64,000 nt of DNA from Mantamonas sphyraenae (GCA_026936335.1 JAPMXV010000002.1:1-64000), one strand, 5' to 3'. Shown: positions 45,848-57,000, counted from the stretch's first letter. The notes: generated from the sequence alone by a model not told the origin. Translations and numbers: made by a program.

Positions 45848-47071
45848 TCACTCGCTTGTTTTGGCGCTTGCCTTTGCCTTTGCCTTCCTTGTCGCTTTCT
45901 TCATCTTCTTCACCGCGTTGCTCTTGCCCTTGCCTCCTTCTTTCTTCTTCTTGATTCCCTCCTTGGCCAGGTTGCCACTCCTCTTTGCCTTGGCCTTCTT
46001 CTTCAGCTTCTTTTCAATGCGCAGCGACGCCCCGATGGCCGGTCGTGACCGCGTTCCCTCAAAGCCCTTGCCGCTTCCCTTCTGATTCCCACCTACTCCG
46101 TTCTTCTTCTTCTTCTTCTGCTCCTTCGACGGCATCACACGCACCTCCCGTCCACACACCTCCGTCCCCTTCACTGAAAGTCCGTTCAGACTGCCCTGCT
46201 CCGTGTCAAACTCCACAAACGCAATCCCCTTGCAGATGTTCGTGTCCTTGTCGCGCACCACTCGCACCGCCGTGATCTCTCCACACGCCCCAAATGCCTC
46301 CCACAGATCCTCCTCTTCCGTTTCTGGCGCCAGGTTGCCCACAAACACCGTGCGTTTGTTGTCCAGCTTCCTCTCCTTGTCTGCCATGTCCACCCGCAGG
46401 TGCTTCTCGTTCAGAACCGTCCCATTCAGCACCTGCGCAGCCTCCGCCTCCTCTCGCGTCGCAAAGACCACATACGCGTTCATACTCGTCCTCTTCGGGT
46501 GGAAGTTCTGGCTTTTTGCGTTGGCGCTCCTATCCATTCGCCCGTCTGCAATCGGGATCGACCGGAACCGCACGCTCTCCACCTCGCCGTGCTCCGAAAA
46601 CACTCGCTTCAGCGCCTTGCGTTTCGTCGACACACTCACGTTGCCCACAAATACCGTCCTGGACGTCCTTTCCTCCTCTTCCTCAGCACTCAGCCTCTGT
46701 CTCTTTGCCCCTCGCTCTGCACGTCTTCCCTGCTCGCTCTCCTGGTCCGCGTCTGAATCCGACTCCTCCGCCTCACCAGCCCTTTGTTTCCTCTTCCTCT
46801 GCCCTTCCCACCGCATGCCCATCTCCTCCGCCATGGCCCTCCTCTCCTCCTCTTCGTCTTCGCTCTCCATCCCATCCTCATCCTCCAACTGTGCCTTTGC
46901 CACCGCCGCCTTGTTCTTGCTCGCCGCTGCATGCTGCTGCGACGTACGCACATTTCGCTTGCGCTTGCTCTTTGCCGCCCGTGCGCTCCTCTTTGCCTGC
47001 GACCCATGGCTCGACGACGGTGCCGATCCAAAGAACGACGTCAGCTCCTGCTCCTGCTCCTGCTCCGACAT
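45848..47071 (-). CDS. RBM34/Nop12-like nucleolar RNA-binding protein, 407 aa
   Basis: Two RRM domains follow an acidic/basic N-terminal region. RRM1 (about residues 138-235) has TVFVGNVSV as RNP2 and, after a basic insertion (PKRTSMNAYVVFA), RNP1. RRM2 (about 240-320) has RTVFVGNLAPETEEEDLWEAF and GIAFVEFDT. The C-terminal 90 residues are strongly Lys-rich, fitting nucleolar targeting. This order and the inserted RRM1 match human RBM34 and yeast Nop12, linked to large-subunit rRNA maturation. The start is ATG 47071 (MSEQEQEQE); the longer frame begins with TTG. It lies 91 bp downstream of the topoisomerase II stop, same strand, and its stop is 42 bp from that of the CDF gene (convergent). 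Confidence 0.88.
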   Translation of the reverse strand: MSEQEQEQELTSFFGSAPSSSHGSQAKRSARAAKSKRKRNVRTSQQHAAASKNKAAVAKAQLEDEDGMESEDEEEERRAMAEEMGMRWEGQRKRKQRAGEAEESDSDADQESEQGRRAERGAKRQRLSAEEEEERTSRTVFVGNVSVSTKRKALKRVFSEHGEVESVRFRSIPIADGRMDRSANAKSQNFHPKRTSMNAYVVFATREEAEAAQVLNGTVLNEKHLRVDMADKERKLDNKRTVFVGNLAPETEEEDLWEAFGACGEITAVRVVRDKDTNICKGIAFVEFDTEQGSLNGLSVKGTEVCGREVRVMPSKEQKKKKKNGVGGNQKGSGKGFEGTRSRPAIGASLRIEKKLKKKAKAKRSGNLAKEGIKKKKEGGKGKSNAVKKMKKATRKAKAKASAKTSE

Positions 47072-47162
47072 TGGATTGTGTGTCAATGGAAACTAAAGGT
47101 TCGATTTCACTGCTCCACCTGCCGCAACACCACCCCGTGCACACCACACCCTCCCTCACGCC

Positions 47163-50100
47163 CTACCTCCCCCCCTGCTCGCGCTTCCAAACCTCCACAA
47201 ACCCATCAAGCTCTCCAAGCCACTCTCCCACCAGCGAACTCGCTTCCAACCGCGCCACCTCCTCCCCACACGACACCACCTGCCCACGCAGCCGATCCAC
47301 ACGGTCTCTTGTCAACGACATCAAGCTCATGCCCAGCAGATACCCGTACCCTCCTTCGCGCCGTCCAAACCCTCGGTGTTCCAGCTCCCACTCTGCGCTC
47401 TCACCGTCCATCCCGCTCAGCACCAGCCGCCCGCTTACAATCTCGTCCACAAACCGCGCCCTGTTCTCCACCTCCACCAGTTTCTCCTGCGCCACACTCA
47501 GTTCGTGTGCACGTCGCTTTTCGTACATCTCCAGCCGCACCTCGCAAAACTCCTCCACCATCTGCCGTGCGCTTCCGTACCGCTTGATCCGCCCCGCTGC
47601 GTCAAACAGGTGCATGTTTCGCGTATGCACCTTGCTCTCCAGCTTCAGTGCTCCCATCAGCGCTTCCTCTTGCCCCTCCTCCACCGCGTTCCGCAGTGTA
47701 ACCTCAAACCGCACGTCGTCCTCGCTGTGGTGCTCGTCAAACTGACGCACCACCCCGTTCTCCCCCTTGGCCATCTCCTTTTCCAGAAACTCCTTGTACG
47801 ACTCTGTCCACCGCCCCACAGGCAGTTCTTCAATCACCACGGCCCGTTCTTTCACACGCCGCACACGCCCTCGGCTCGTCCACGTGCGTGTCGACCCCTC
47901 ATACTCCAGCTCGCCCGTATGACCTCGATACCACGGCTTCAGGCGCTTCATGCTCCTCCCCTCCACCACCGCCGCCACCGCTTCTGCCACCTCTTCCGGA
48001 TGGTGGCATGGCACGTTGCTCGACCAGCCCGTCCCGATCCCTGTGCTACCGTTCATCAACACCAACGGTGCAACACCCACGTACCACTCCGGTTCGATCT
48101 GTTGGCCCTCTTCCTCCTGGTATGCCAGCACTGCGTCGTCCGCCACTGGAAACAGCGCTCGGGCGCTCTCGCTCAGCGCCGTGTAGATGTACCGCGCACT
48201 CGCTGCGTCCTTTCCTCCCTGCAATCGCGTCCCAAACTGTCCAATGGGCCGCAGCAGATTCACGTTGTTGCTCCCTGCATAATTCTGTGCCATGCCAACA
48301 ATCGTCCCGGCCAGCGCTGCCTCTCCGTGGTGGTATGCGCTCTGCTCCGCCACATAGCCAGCAAGCTGCGCCACCTTCATCTCTTCGGTCAGCCGCCGCT
48401 TGAAGCAGCTAAACAGGATCTTCCGCTGGCCCGTTTTCAACCCGTCCACCACACTCGGAATCGACCTCGCCGTGTCCGCCAGCGAGAACTGCACCAGCTC
48501 CCCGTCCACAAACTCCCCAAACGTTCGCTCGCCCCGATGTCTCCACTCCTCCTCCTCCGCCATCCCAACACGCTCGCTCATCCACCGCTTCCGCTTCTCC
48601 GTGGCCTCCTTGCTGAACGCCATCTCGATGCGTCCGTCGTCCCGTTTGCCCTCGTACCGGAACCTGCTCACGTGTCGTCCAAGCTGCCCAAAGTACTCAC
48701 GCGCCTCTTCTGCCGTCGACGTGCCCAACCCCTTGTAGTACTTCACCTTCCACCCGCGCTCCTTGCCCGCTCCGTGTTCAGCCACTCTCGGTATGTCTGC
48801 ATGCTAAAGAACCACTCCTCCTCCCCCTTGGCCCGCCGCGCCTTGACAATGGGCGTCGCAAACTCCTTCAGGAATCCAGGCACACGCAGCAGCGACGGAC
48901 ACAGCCGATGGAACAGATTGATCACCAGACCCTTGATGTGCGATCCGTCGTGGTCCTGGTCCGCCATGATCATCACGCTGCCATACCGCAGCCCACTTAC
49001 GTCTGTGTACGTCTCGCCCGCCTTGATGCCCAGGATCTTTACAATCGCAGAGATCTCTGCGTTCTTGGCAATGGCCGCTGCGCTTGCATCTCGCACGTTC
49101 AACAGCTTGCCACGCAGTGGAAACACCCCGTATGCGTCGCGGCCCACCACGCTCAGCCCGCTGATTGCCAGCGATTTTGCGCTGTCGCCCTCGGTCAGAA
49201 TAAGAGTGCACTCTCCGCTGCGCCGCCCTCCGGCCCAATTGGCGTCCGTCAGTTTCGGGATGCCGCTCAGACGCACCTTTTTGCGTCCATCCATGCGCTT
49301 CAGTGTGTTCTCCTGCTTGAATTTGGACCACGACAACAGCCGCTTCACCACGTCCGTCTCGCTCACCAGCTTGCGCACAAGAGACGCAGGGATTTCACAC
49401 GTCGACCCAAACTCCGACGGCCGCGTCGTCAGCGTCTCCTTTGTCTGCGAGTCGAAGCTCGGATTCTCCACCTGGCAGTTGACAAACACCGACAGCTGAT
49501 TGCGCACCTGTGCCACAGTCAGACTCGTTGCCTCCTCCTTGTGCTTGCGCTTCACATGCGCCAGCAGCGCCTTGGCCACCTGGTCGGCCACCATGTTCAC
49601 GTGTGTGCCTCCCTTCATCGTCCAGATGCTGTTCACGAAACTCATTTGCTGGAACGACCCGGCCTCTGCGCTGACTCCCACACCCACCTGCCACCGGTCA
49701 TTCACACGTGCATGCACTGCCTCATCCGTGTACAGACCCATGTAAGCCTGGAACGAGTCCACCCCGACCCTTTCCTCGTTGAAGAACACTTCCACGCGCT
49801 GGTCAGCCAGTGTGGCCGCCACGTCCAGCACCCGCTTATGCAGCAAATCCACCGTGTCGTCTGTGAGTCCCGACAGGCCAAACTTGGCCCAGTCGGGCAG
49901 GAAGCGCACGCGCGTGTAGTTTCTCCCGCGCCCCAATCTTGCCAATCTCAGCCTCGCTGCGCTCCTGCATGTTGTTGCGAAACACCTGCCGAAACACTTG
50001 CTTGCTCCCCCGCCCGTCTGCCGTTTCCACCTCAAACTGCTGCGAGTAGATGTTTGTCAGCTTGGCCCCGTAGCCGTTCCTGCCTCCCGTCAGCTTGCTC

Positions 50101-50621
50101 AGCGAGTCGTCGTAGTTGGAGCCCGTCAGCAGCTCCCCAAACACCATTTCCGGCACAAACATCCCTGCTTCTCGATGAAACACCACGGGGATGCCTCCGC
50201 CGTCGTTGAACACCTCCAGCCACCCGCTGGTCGCATCGACCCCCACCCGCAGCGTCTTCATGCTCCCATCACGCTGTCGGTGGTCGCATGCATTCACAAG
50301 CACCTCGTCAAACACCTTGTACAGTCCGGGGACGTACTCCACCTCCCGCTCTACCACCGCTGGCGTTTCCGGGCGATTTCGTGTCCGATCCACCACCCAT
50401 AGCCGCTCTCGCCGCCCCTGCACAGACCCAATGTACATGTCCGGACGCAACAAGATGTGTTCCAGTTGGCTCTTTTTCTGGTACCGTGCCTCCACCGCTT
50501 CCTGGCTGCTCTCGTCGCTCGTGTACATGCGCACCGCCCTGAACACCGAGGGGGACCCCTCCTGCCACACACGCACTTGGCCTCCTTGCCTCCTGCACAA
50601 TTGCACCTGCCGTCCAAACAT
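47163..50621 (-). CDS. TOP2: DNA topoisomerase II, ~1150 aa, no C-terminal tail, two frame changes
   Basis: ATP-dependent type IIA topoisomerase that passes duplexes through a double-strand break. Three overlapping minus frames give one protein. The ATPase domain has LEHILLRPDMYIGSVQ, GIPVVFH and GRNGYGAKLTNIYS. The TOPRIM domain has LILTEGDSAKSLA, PLRGKLLNVRDA and MADQDHDGSHIKGL. The breakage domain has KYYKGLGTST, and GTRLQGGKDAASARYIYT contains the catalytic Tyr. One extra G in the run at 49931-49934 (plus strand cccc) breaks the frame between KIG and RGRNYTRVRF, and one missing base near 48778-48787 breaks it between REWL and AEHGAGK. The protein ends right after the catalytic core (VWKREQGGR). 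The start is ATG 50621, or Met at 50528 (MYTSDES), which leaves more promoter space; the extra N-terminus is Arg-rich. Confidence 0.9.
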
Positions 50622-50666
50622 CGCTCACGTGCTGTCCCCCGCTCCGGCAACCAAAACTGAGAAACG

Positions 50667-52079
50667 ATGGTCCGTCCAGCGCTGCTCCTCATCCTGCTGC
50701 TCCTCACCGTCGCCGCCACAGCCCAGCTGCAGCCCCCGTCTTGGCTCCAGCCTGCCCTCGACCTCCAAACAAACATCACCCAACACGCTCCTCTTGACCG
50801 TGCCACCCTCCTCGGCACGCACAACAGCTTCAACAGCATCGCGTACGGAGCGACCTTCAGCAACCAGCAGCTCACGCTCGCTCAGCAGCTCGATCTCGGC
50901 ATCAACATGCTCAACATCGACGTCCACCAGGTCAACAACCTCCTTTACGCTTGCCATGGCTCCAACGAGGTGCGTCAGTACTGTGCAAACGTTGTTGGAT
51001 GGCCGACGTGCAACTCGCTGGGCGTCTATGACTATGGCGCCTCCACAGGCTGCCGCCCGTCTGTCGACCGCCTGTGGAATGTCACCATGGCCGAGATTGC
51101 CACCTGGCTCGACGCACACCCGATGGCAGTCGTCTCCATCCTCATCCAAAACGAAGCCGGAACCAACACACAGCTCGGTTCGCAAATCCGCGACGCCGTC
51201 TCCGCCTCCATCGGCATCATGAACACAACCGACCTCGCAAACGTCTTTCAAGGCAAATGGCCGTCCATGCGCCAGTTGCGCGACTCGGGACGCCGTCTCG
51301 TGGTCTTTGCCGACAAGAACGCCCCGGCGCCGCACATCCTCCCGTCGCCCATCCAGCCCACATTTCCCGCCAACAAGGTTGTCAACATGCCCACGTCTGC
51401 GCCCAACTTTGACACCCAGCCGCCTGCCTGGCAGCAGTACTACGACGATGGCATGAAGATTGGCTCCGTGTACGACGGCGCGGTGTCTGTCGGCCGCTGG
51501 AACGCCTCCCTTGTCCACGACGCCTTCCGCCAGGGGTTCACCTCGCTGTTTGACCTGTGGAACGCCACCATTGCTCCATACGCCGTGTGGGCCTACCAGC
51601 ACAACGACGCTGCCGTGGCACCCAATCCGCCATGCACCTTGCTCGAGGCCGCTGGCCGACGTGCAGGCTCTCTCTACGAGTGCCAGAGCGTCCAGCTGCG
51701 CTTCCCGTGTGTCAACGACACCTCTCGCATCCATTGGGTGTTTTCTGCAAACGCCTCTGCGTCCTCCTGTCCCATGGGCTTCCACGCAAGCGAACCCCAC
51801 ACCGCCTTTGAACAGGCCCTTCTCGTTCACCGCATGGGTCAGCACAGCCACCAGCGCACCGTCCTCTCCTCTCGCACGACACCCAACCCCAACGCGACCC
51901 CAACTCCAACTCCAACTCCGACTCCAACCCCAACTCCAACCCCGAGCCCGTCTCCCACTCCCACCTCCTCGCCCACCCCCACCGCGACACCGGCTGCCTC
52001 CGATGCCACCCACGCCACCCTCGCCACCCTTTCCATCCTTGCAACCACACTCATCGCTGCCATCTCCCTCTCCCTGTGA
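50667..52079 (+). CDS. Secreted PI-PLC X-domain protein, probably GPI-anchored, 470 aa
   Basis: The N-terminus is a clear signal peptide (ALLLILLLLTVAATAQ). The PLC X-type domain spans about residues 40-330, with LLGTHNSFNS holding the first catalytic His and LNIDVHQVNNLLYACHGS the second region, typical of the secreted PLC-like phosphodiesterase group. YDDGMKIGSVYDG follows. Several N-glycosylation sequons and paired Cys are present. Residues about 405-440 are a Thr-Pro repeat, likely an O-glycosylated stalk. The end is a hydrophobic segment (LATLSILATTLIAAISLSL) with no basic tail, fitting a GPI-anchor signal. It may act on inositol phospholipids or GPI at the cell surface; substrate is not shown by the sequence. 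It diverges from topoisomerase II, with 45 bp between the outermost starts. Confidence 0.85.
   Translation: MVRPALLLILLLLTVAATAQLQPPSWLQPALDLQTNITQHAPLDRATLLGTHNSFNSIAYGATFSNQQLTLAQQLDLGINMLNIDVHQVNNLLYACHGSNEVRQYCANVVGWPTCNSLGVYDYGASTGCRPSVDRLWNVTMAEIATWLDAHPMAVVSILIQNEAGTNTQLGSQIRDAVSASIGIMNTTDLANVFQGKWPSMRQLRDSGRRLVVFADKNAPAPHILPSPIQPTFPANKVVNMPTSAPNFDTQPPAWQQYYDDGMKIGSVYDGAVSVGRWNASLVHDAFRQGFTSLFDLWNATIAPYAVWAYQHNDAAVAPNPPCTLLEAAGRRAGSLYECQSVQLRFPCVNDTSRIHWVFSANASASSCPMGFHASEPHTAFEQALLVHRMGQHSHQRTVLSSRTTPNPNATPTPTPTPTPTPTPTPSPSPTPTSSPTPTATPAASDATHATLATLSILATTLIAAISLSL
51893..51985 (+). repeat. Hexanucleotide-type coding repeat (Thr-Pro stalk)
   Basis: About 14 imperfect copies of AC(T/C)CCA-type units encode alternating Thr-Pro with a few Ser. 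This is a coding microsatellite that could expand or contract in frame. Confidence 0.85.
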
Positions 52080-52117
52080 TGATGAATGAATGGGGATGCA
52101 TTCCTCTTCTGTTTCTC

Positions 52118-53788
52118 TCACCGCCCGCCTCGGTACAGTGGCCTGTGGATACCCACGCCACTGGTTGTGCTCACTCCGCGAAACGTGTACTGGTTGGCTC
52201 GTGCGGTGAGCTCGTTGTGCCTGTTCTTCAACGAGGCCAACGTGTCCTTGAGCGCGTCGATGTCCACCTTGCGTTGCTCATAGTCTTCCAAAAGGTCCTC
52301 AGCACCCACAAGGCCACTCTGCTGCTTGATTCGCTGGTTTTCGCTCCGCAGGTTGTCCCGCTCCTTCTTGATCCTGTTCAGCGTACGCCTGTACTTGCGC
52401 ACCTCGCTGTCCAGCTCCTTCTTCACGTTGCGCAGGCCCTCGTTTTTGCCCTGCACAAACTGCAGCTTCTCTTTGATGTGTGTCAACACCTGCACCGTCG
52501 TCAGCTTCTTCTTGCGCAGTTTGGCAATCTCTTCGTTTCGCTCCTCGATCCGCTCGTTCTGCGTCTGGTTTTCAATCTTCAGCTGCTCATAGTCGATCAA
52601 ATGGTACCCCTTGTCCAACACCTCCTTCTTGTTCAGCTTCTCCTCCAGCGCAGCCATCTCGTTGCGCAGCTCAATGTACTTCAGCCGCACGTTGGACACC
52701 TCCTCCGCATTCGCAAAGTCCCGCTCCTGCAACATAAACAGATCCCTCCGCGTCCAGTTCTCCGCCCGCTTGCCCTTGCGCTTCACTTGGCCCGTAAACT
52801 CCACGTTGTTAAACACCTCCCGTCGCTGCTCCACAATCTGCTCACGCACCTCTTCCGCCTCCGCCTTCAGCTCCCGCAGCTCCGCCACCAGTTCGTACTG
52901 TGCGTTGTCGCTCTTTTCCATCTCTTTCTCCAGCTCCTGCCGTTCCAGATCCACACGCTCCAGCAGCCGAAGGTACCGCGACTCGTCGGCGTCTCCCAGC
53001 TTGCCCGATTCCTGGCGAACGTTGGCGTTGCTCGACGCCATCTGCGACTCGTTTGTGTTCAGGATGCGTTCCACGCGTCGCTGCAGCTCATTGTTCGACA
53101 ACACGAGCTGCTCGTATTCCTGGCGTGCTTTCGCAATGTGTGCCTGCACTTGCTTCTCGTCCAGTCCCGACAGCCCCTCCTGGTAGTCGTCCTCGTCCTC
53201 CTCATCCTCCATGTCTTGTTCGTCCAGGATGTCATCGTCTGTCAATGCTCCATCCTCCTCTCCTCCTCCTCCTCCTCCTCCTCCTCCTTCTCCCTGCTGG
53301 TCCTCATCTGCCTCAGCCTCCTCTTCTTCCTCCCGCCGTGCACGCTCCGCTGCACGCCGTTGCTGTTCCTCAAAGTACGCCTGCGGGTCGTCATACATGT
53401 CCAAATCCACCTCGTCCTCCTCCGCTTCATCCTCCTCCTGCTCCTCTCCGCCTGCCTGTGAACCGGCCGTCGCCTCGCCGCCCTCTTCATCTTCTGCTTC
53501 CTCCTCCTCCTCCTGTTCGCCGCCCTCCTCTCCCTCTTCCCCTTCCTCTCCCTCCTCCCCTTCCTCCGCCTCCTCTGCGTCTTCTTCTCCCTCCTCCCCT
53601 TCCTCTACATCCAGCTCCTCTGCGTCCAGCTCGTCTTGGACCAGCGGCTCCGGCCGCTCCGGCGCCGCTTCGGGTTCGGGCGCCTCGTCTGGCAGTTCCA
53701 TGCTCTCGTCTGCCTCTTCGTGCTCATCCACCTCTTCTCCCTGCTCCATTGCCGCATCTGCATACTCCTCTGGCCGCTCCTCAGACAT
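52118..53788 (-). CDS. CFAP184: CCDC96/CFAP184-type axonemal coiled-coil protein, 556 aa
   Basis: The first 230 residues are extremely acidic, with Glu/Gly runs and a poly-Gly patch. The rest is coiled coil. The diagnostic part is the DUF4201-type block with HLIDYEQLKIENQTQNERIEERNEEIAKLRKK followed by TVQVLTHIKEKLQF, which is near-identical to the CCDC96/CCDC113 family; overall length (human CCDC96 is about 555 aa) and the acidic N-terminus favour CCDC96 (FAP184). In motile cilia this family contributes to the link between radial spokes and the nexin-dynein regulatory complex. The start is ATG 53788 (MSEERPEEY); the longer frame begins with GTG. It diverges from the coiled-coil gene at 54029. 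Confidence 0.88.
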   Translation of the reverse strand: MSEERPEEYADAAMEQGEEVDEHEEADESMELPDEAPEPEAAPERPEPLVQDELDAEELDVEEGEEGEEDAEEAEEGEEGEEGEEGEEGGEQEEEEEAEDEEGGEATAGSQAGGEEQEEDEAEEDEVDLDMYDDPQAYFEEQQRRAAERARREEEEEAEADEDQQGEGGGGGGGGGEEDGALTDDDILDEQDMEDEEDEDDYQEGLSGLDEKQVQAHIAKARQEYEQLVLSNNELQRRVERILNTNESQMASSNANVRQESGKLGDADESRYLRLLERVDLERQELEKEMEKSDNAQYELVAELRELKAEAEEVREQIVEQRREVFNNVEFTGQVKRKGKRAENWTRRDLFMLQERDFANAEEVSNVRLKYIELRNEMAALEEKLNKKEVLDKGYHLIDYEQLKIENQTQNERIEERNEEIAKLRKKKLTTVQVLTHIKEKLQFVQGKNEGLRNVKKELDSEVRKYRRTLNRIKKERDNLRSENQRIKQQSGLVGAEDLLEDYEQRKVDIDALKDTLASLKNRHNELTARANQYTFRGVSTTSGVGIHRPLYRGGR

Positions 53789-54028
53789 CTGTGCCCGTGC
53801 ACGCCGCGTGTAAGTTGCAACGGTCGTGCAAATCACTCACGCACACGCCCACTTCCTCGCACACACGCACACACACACACACACCACCCGATTCCCATCC
53901 TATTCAACAGACACCATGCACACAACCCACGAGGCAACCACGGCCATCCACCTACCTGCAGTTTGAAGTGTTTGAGTTTGTCAAGCCAACGGCCGTGCCC
54001 CGCCGCAGCCAAAACCACACCTCCCGGC
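53789..54028. promoter_or_regulatory. Divergent intergenic region with CA repeat
   Basis: 240 bp between the start of the CCDC96-like gene (minus) and the EF-hand coiled-coil gene (plus). It holds a CA-rich microsatellite near 53850-53886, a palindrome GTTGCAAC at 53814-53821 and GGCAAC at 53933-53938. The latter resembles an RFX X-box half-site, used for ciliary genes in some eukaryotes, but a full X-box is not seen. Confidence 0.4.
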
Positions 54029-57000
54029 ATGCAAGACGAAATCGTGCTGCTGGACGACGGCGATGACGGCACTTTGTCCCTGGTCAGCAGCGACACGGCC
54101 ACTCTGGGATCCGTCCTGTACACTGAAGAGGAGCCAGGAGTGCGCAGGTCTGGCGGGCAGGTTTCGCAGCGCTCGGCACTGGCACAGCAGCAATACGTGA
54201 CACGCCAACACCCGTACGAGGGACGCCACACTGTACAAAGCCACGTGGCAAGCGTCGAGGCACCGCAGGCGAGGCAGCAGCCGCAGCAGCAGCAGCAGCA
54301 GCAGTGGGCGTCACAAACTCAGGCTCACGCCTCACGACAACGGCTACAAGCCGCGCTGCCTCTGCAACACCCGTCCATGCCATCGTCGCTCCCGCGAGTC
54401 AAGACAGCATCTGGTGTGCGCACAGGCACACGTCGCACGGCTTCCCGGCGCATGCCCAGTGCACGTGCGTCCAGCAGCGCTCGTGGCAAACGCTCCGTCA
54501 CCGCGCCCGGTCGTGGAGGTCGGCCGCTGCCTCCGGGCGCGTCGGCACGCGAGTCCAGCACACACGGCCGCATCAATGCACACATGAGTGCCGTCTCCTC
54601 AGCGCTGGGGTATGACACGCTGCAGTCTCGCCAACTGAACATCCTCAAGCAGGTGCTGCGCAGCGGCGGCACCGGCCAAGCCTCAGCCAAACTCCAGGCC
54701 CTACGCCAGCAACACTTTCTCGATCGCCTCAAGCACACCGAGTACCAAAACACAGACAACTACGGCATGGATGGTGGGCTGGACACAAGCAGCAGTGGCA
54801 ACAGCAACGGCAGAGGCGTCGTCGGCAAACGCGGCAAACGAATCACAGCCACAAACACCTCCTCCTCCTCCTCATCATCTTCTTCCGGGCGCAGGTTTGG
54901 CCACAGTGTGTTTTCTCGCCAGGCACCTCTGGCTTCGCAGCAGCCGCAGGACGACAACAGCAACGAGGGTGAAGAAGAGGAGCCCGAGGAAGAGGAACTG
55001 GAAGGGGACGAATTGGAGGCACACAGGCGGCAGCGAAAGGAGGCCCAGCCCATCTCTGCAGTTCTGTTGGCCATGCACAAACTCCTCTCAGCGCACAGGG
55101 TGAGCACACAGGACATCTCCACACAATCGCTGGGGGCAGTGGCCCAGGAGCAGCAGATCCTCGACTCGTCGTTTGCCCAGCTGGTGTTGCAGGCACAGGA
55201 AACCAGCCTGGCTCCTATCATGGACCTTCTTCGTCAGCGCTATCACGACCTCTTCCGCTACTCGGTGTTGTACGCCGAGGCCATGCAGAAGCAGCGGGAC
55301 ACCGCACACTCCGTGTCCGACTTTATGCAGACTCGCGACAGCAAGTGGCAACGTATGCTGGGTCAGTTGGAAAAGCACATCGAACGCTGTGCTGATCCAC
55401 GCATGAAGATTGTCTTCAATCGCCTCAAGGCCACCTACACCGCGCTGTTTGAGGTGGAGGTGCACGGCAAACGACGCGAAGAACTGGCTGCCCTTGTGCG
55501 ACAGCAGCATGAAGCCACAGGAGGCGACGGCGAAGCAGAGGACATGAAGGTGGCAAAGTCGGCGGAACACACGCAGGCCATGTCGTCGGGCGAGCTGGAG
55601 ACCGCGGCGGTGGAGATGGAGTTGCAGGCGCTGCAGGATGATCTCAACGAGGCCAACGAGCGCAACGCAAAGATGGAACAGCACATTGGGGAACTCAACG
55701 CGTACGTGGGACAATTGCGTGGTATTATCAACGAGAACGAGGACGACATGGACAAGTACGAGGCGGAAATTGCTCAGCTGCGTGCTGCGCTCACCGAACA
55801 GAATCTGGCTCAGGTCGGTCTGGAGCGAGACCACGCCACACTGCAGGACGAGATGCAAGAGTTGCAGGACCAACTGTCGGCGGCAAACGACAGGCTGGCA
55901 GCCTTTGAGGCCAAGGAAGCCGAGGAGAAGGCCAAGCAGCAGGAGCAGCAGGAGGAGAACAACCGCGAGTTTAAACGCACAGCAGAACAGATGCTGGAGA
56001 TGGTGGGCGACACCACCGACGAAGACTTGCAGGAACTGGCTGTGCAATGGGACGAGGAACGCAGGCAGCTGCTCAATTCGCTGATGGACATGCGGGCGCA
56101 GCTGGAACGCACACAGGGCCGCCGCGCCTCCAAACGCCTGCTGACACGCAACAGCAGCTACGACGAGAACGGACACGAGGCAATGTCGTCCTCCTCCTCC
56201 TCCGCTTCCAACTCCTCGGGTGCAGATCTGCATGTGGGCGACCACAAGCGGGAAATCATGCAGCGGCAGTGGCACACAGAGCGCAAGCTGTTGACCAGCG
56301 AGATGCACAGGCTGCAAAAGAAACTGGACGCCGGGGTCACGGAACGCATGCATCCTCTGGTGGCCCTATGCAACGAACACATCCAGCTGCAGGCTGCGCA
56401 GGGGTTGGGGTCGGCCACAACCAACATGGGGGCAGACGATGCGGACGGGGGAAGAGCAAAGTCGCTGGAGTGGCTGTGTGGCATTGTGGCTGACGTGTAC
56501 ACCGCGTACGGACGTGCGTTTGAACACGGCATTCTGGATCCCAAGGACTCGTTTGCCGTGTTTGTCCACCAGTTCCTCGTGTACAAGTACGTGCGCCGCT
56601 CCGTGGCCGACAAGACAGTGTTGACCATTGTGCAGGCCATTGCCGTACACCGCAAGGACGACCTGTGGATCGACCTGTTTGCACGCGCTCTGGAAGACGA
56701 AGCCTGTCAGCCCCTGCTCCAGTTTGTCCTCATTCTGGTCAGCACACTGGCCGATTGCCACGTGGGTCTGGATTACCCTCCCGACGCCCTTCTCAAGCGT
56801 CCCAGCTGGGTGTCGCTGGAGCGAGCCATCGAGCTGACCGACCATTTGTTCCCCACGCTCAAGAGCAGCACGCTGAAGAATTTTGTGGGCCTGGTCAGCG
56901 CCACGTCGCGGGTGGTGCCCAGCACAGAGGCCATGCTGTATGGTGGAGCTGCGTCAGGTCAGTCGGGCGCCCAGGAGCGACGCATTCCCTTCATTTCCTT

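Noticed and set aside
47376..49499. 707-residue plus-strand open frame
   Set aside because: It is antisense to conserved topoisomerase II motifs and is a shadow frame rich in His, Leu and Arg.
51893..51985. Short direct repeats as a CRISPR-like array
   Set aside because: The units are 6 bp, contiguous, in frame and encode Thr-Pro; the genome is eukaryotic.
53636..54028. N-terminal extension of the EF-hand coiled-coil protein
   Set aside because: It runs through the CA microsatellite and antisense to CCDC96; the ATG at 54029 opens plausible acidic coding sequence.
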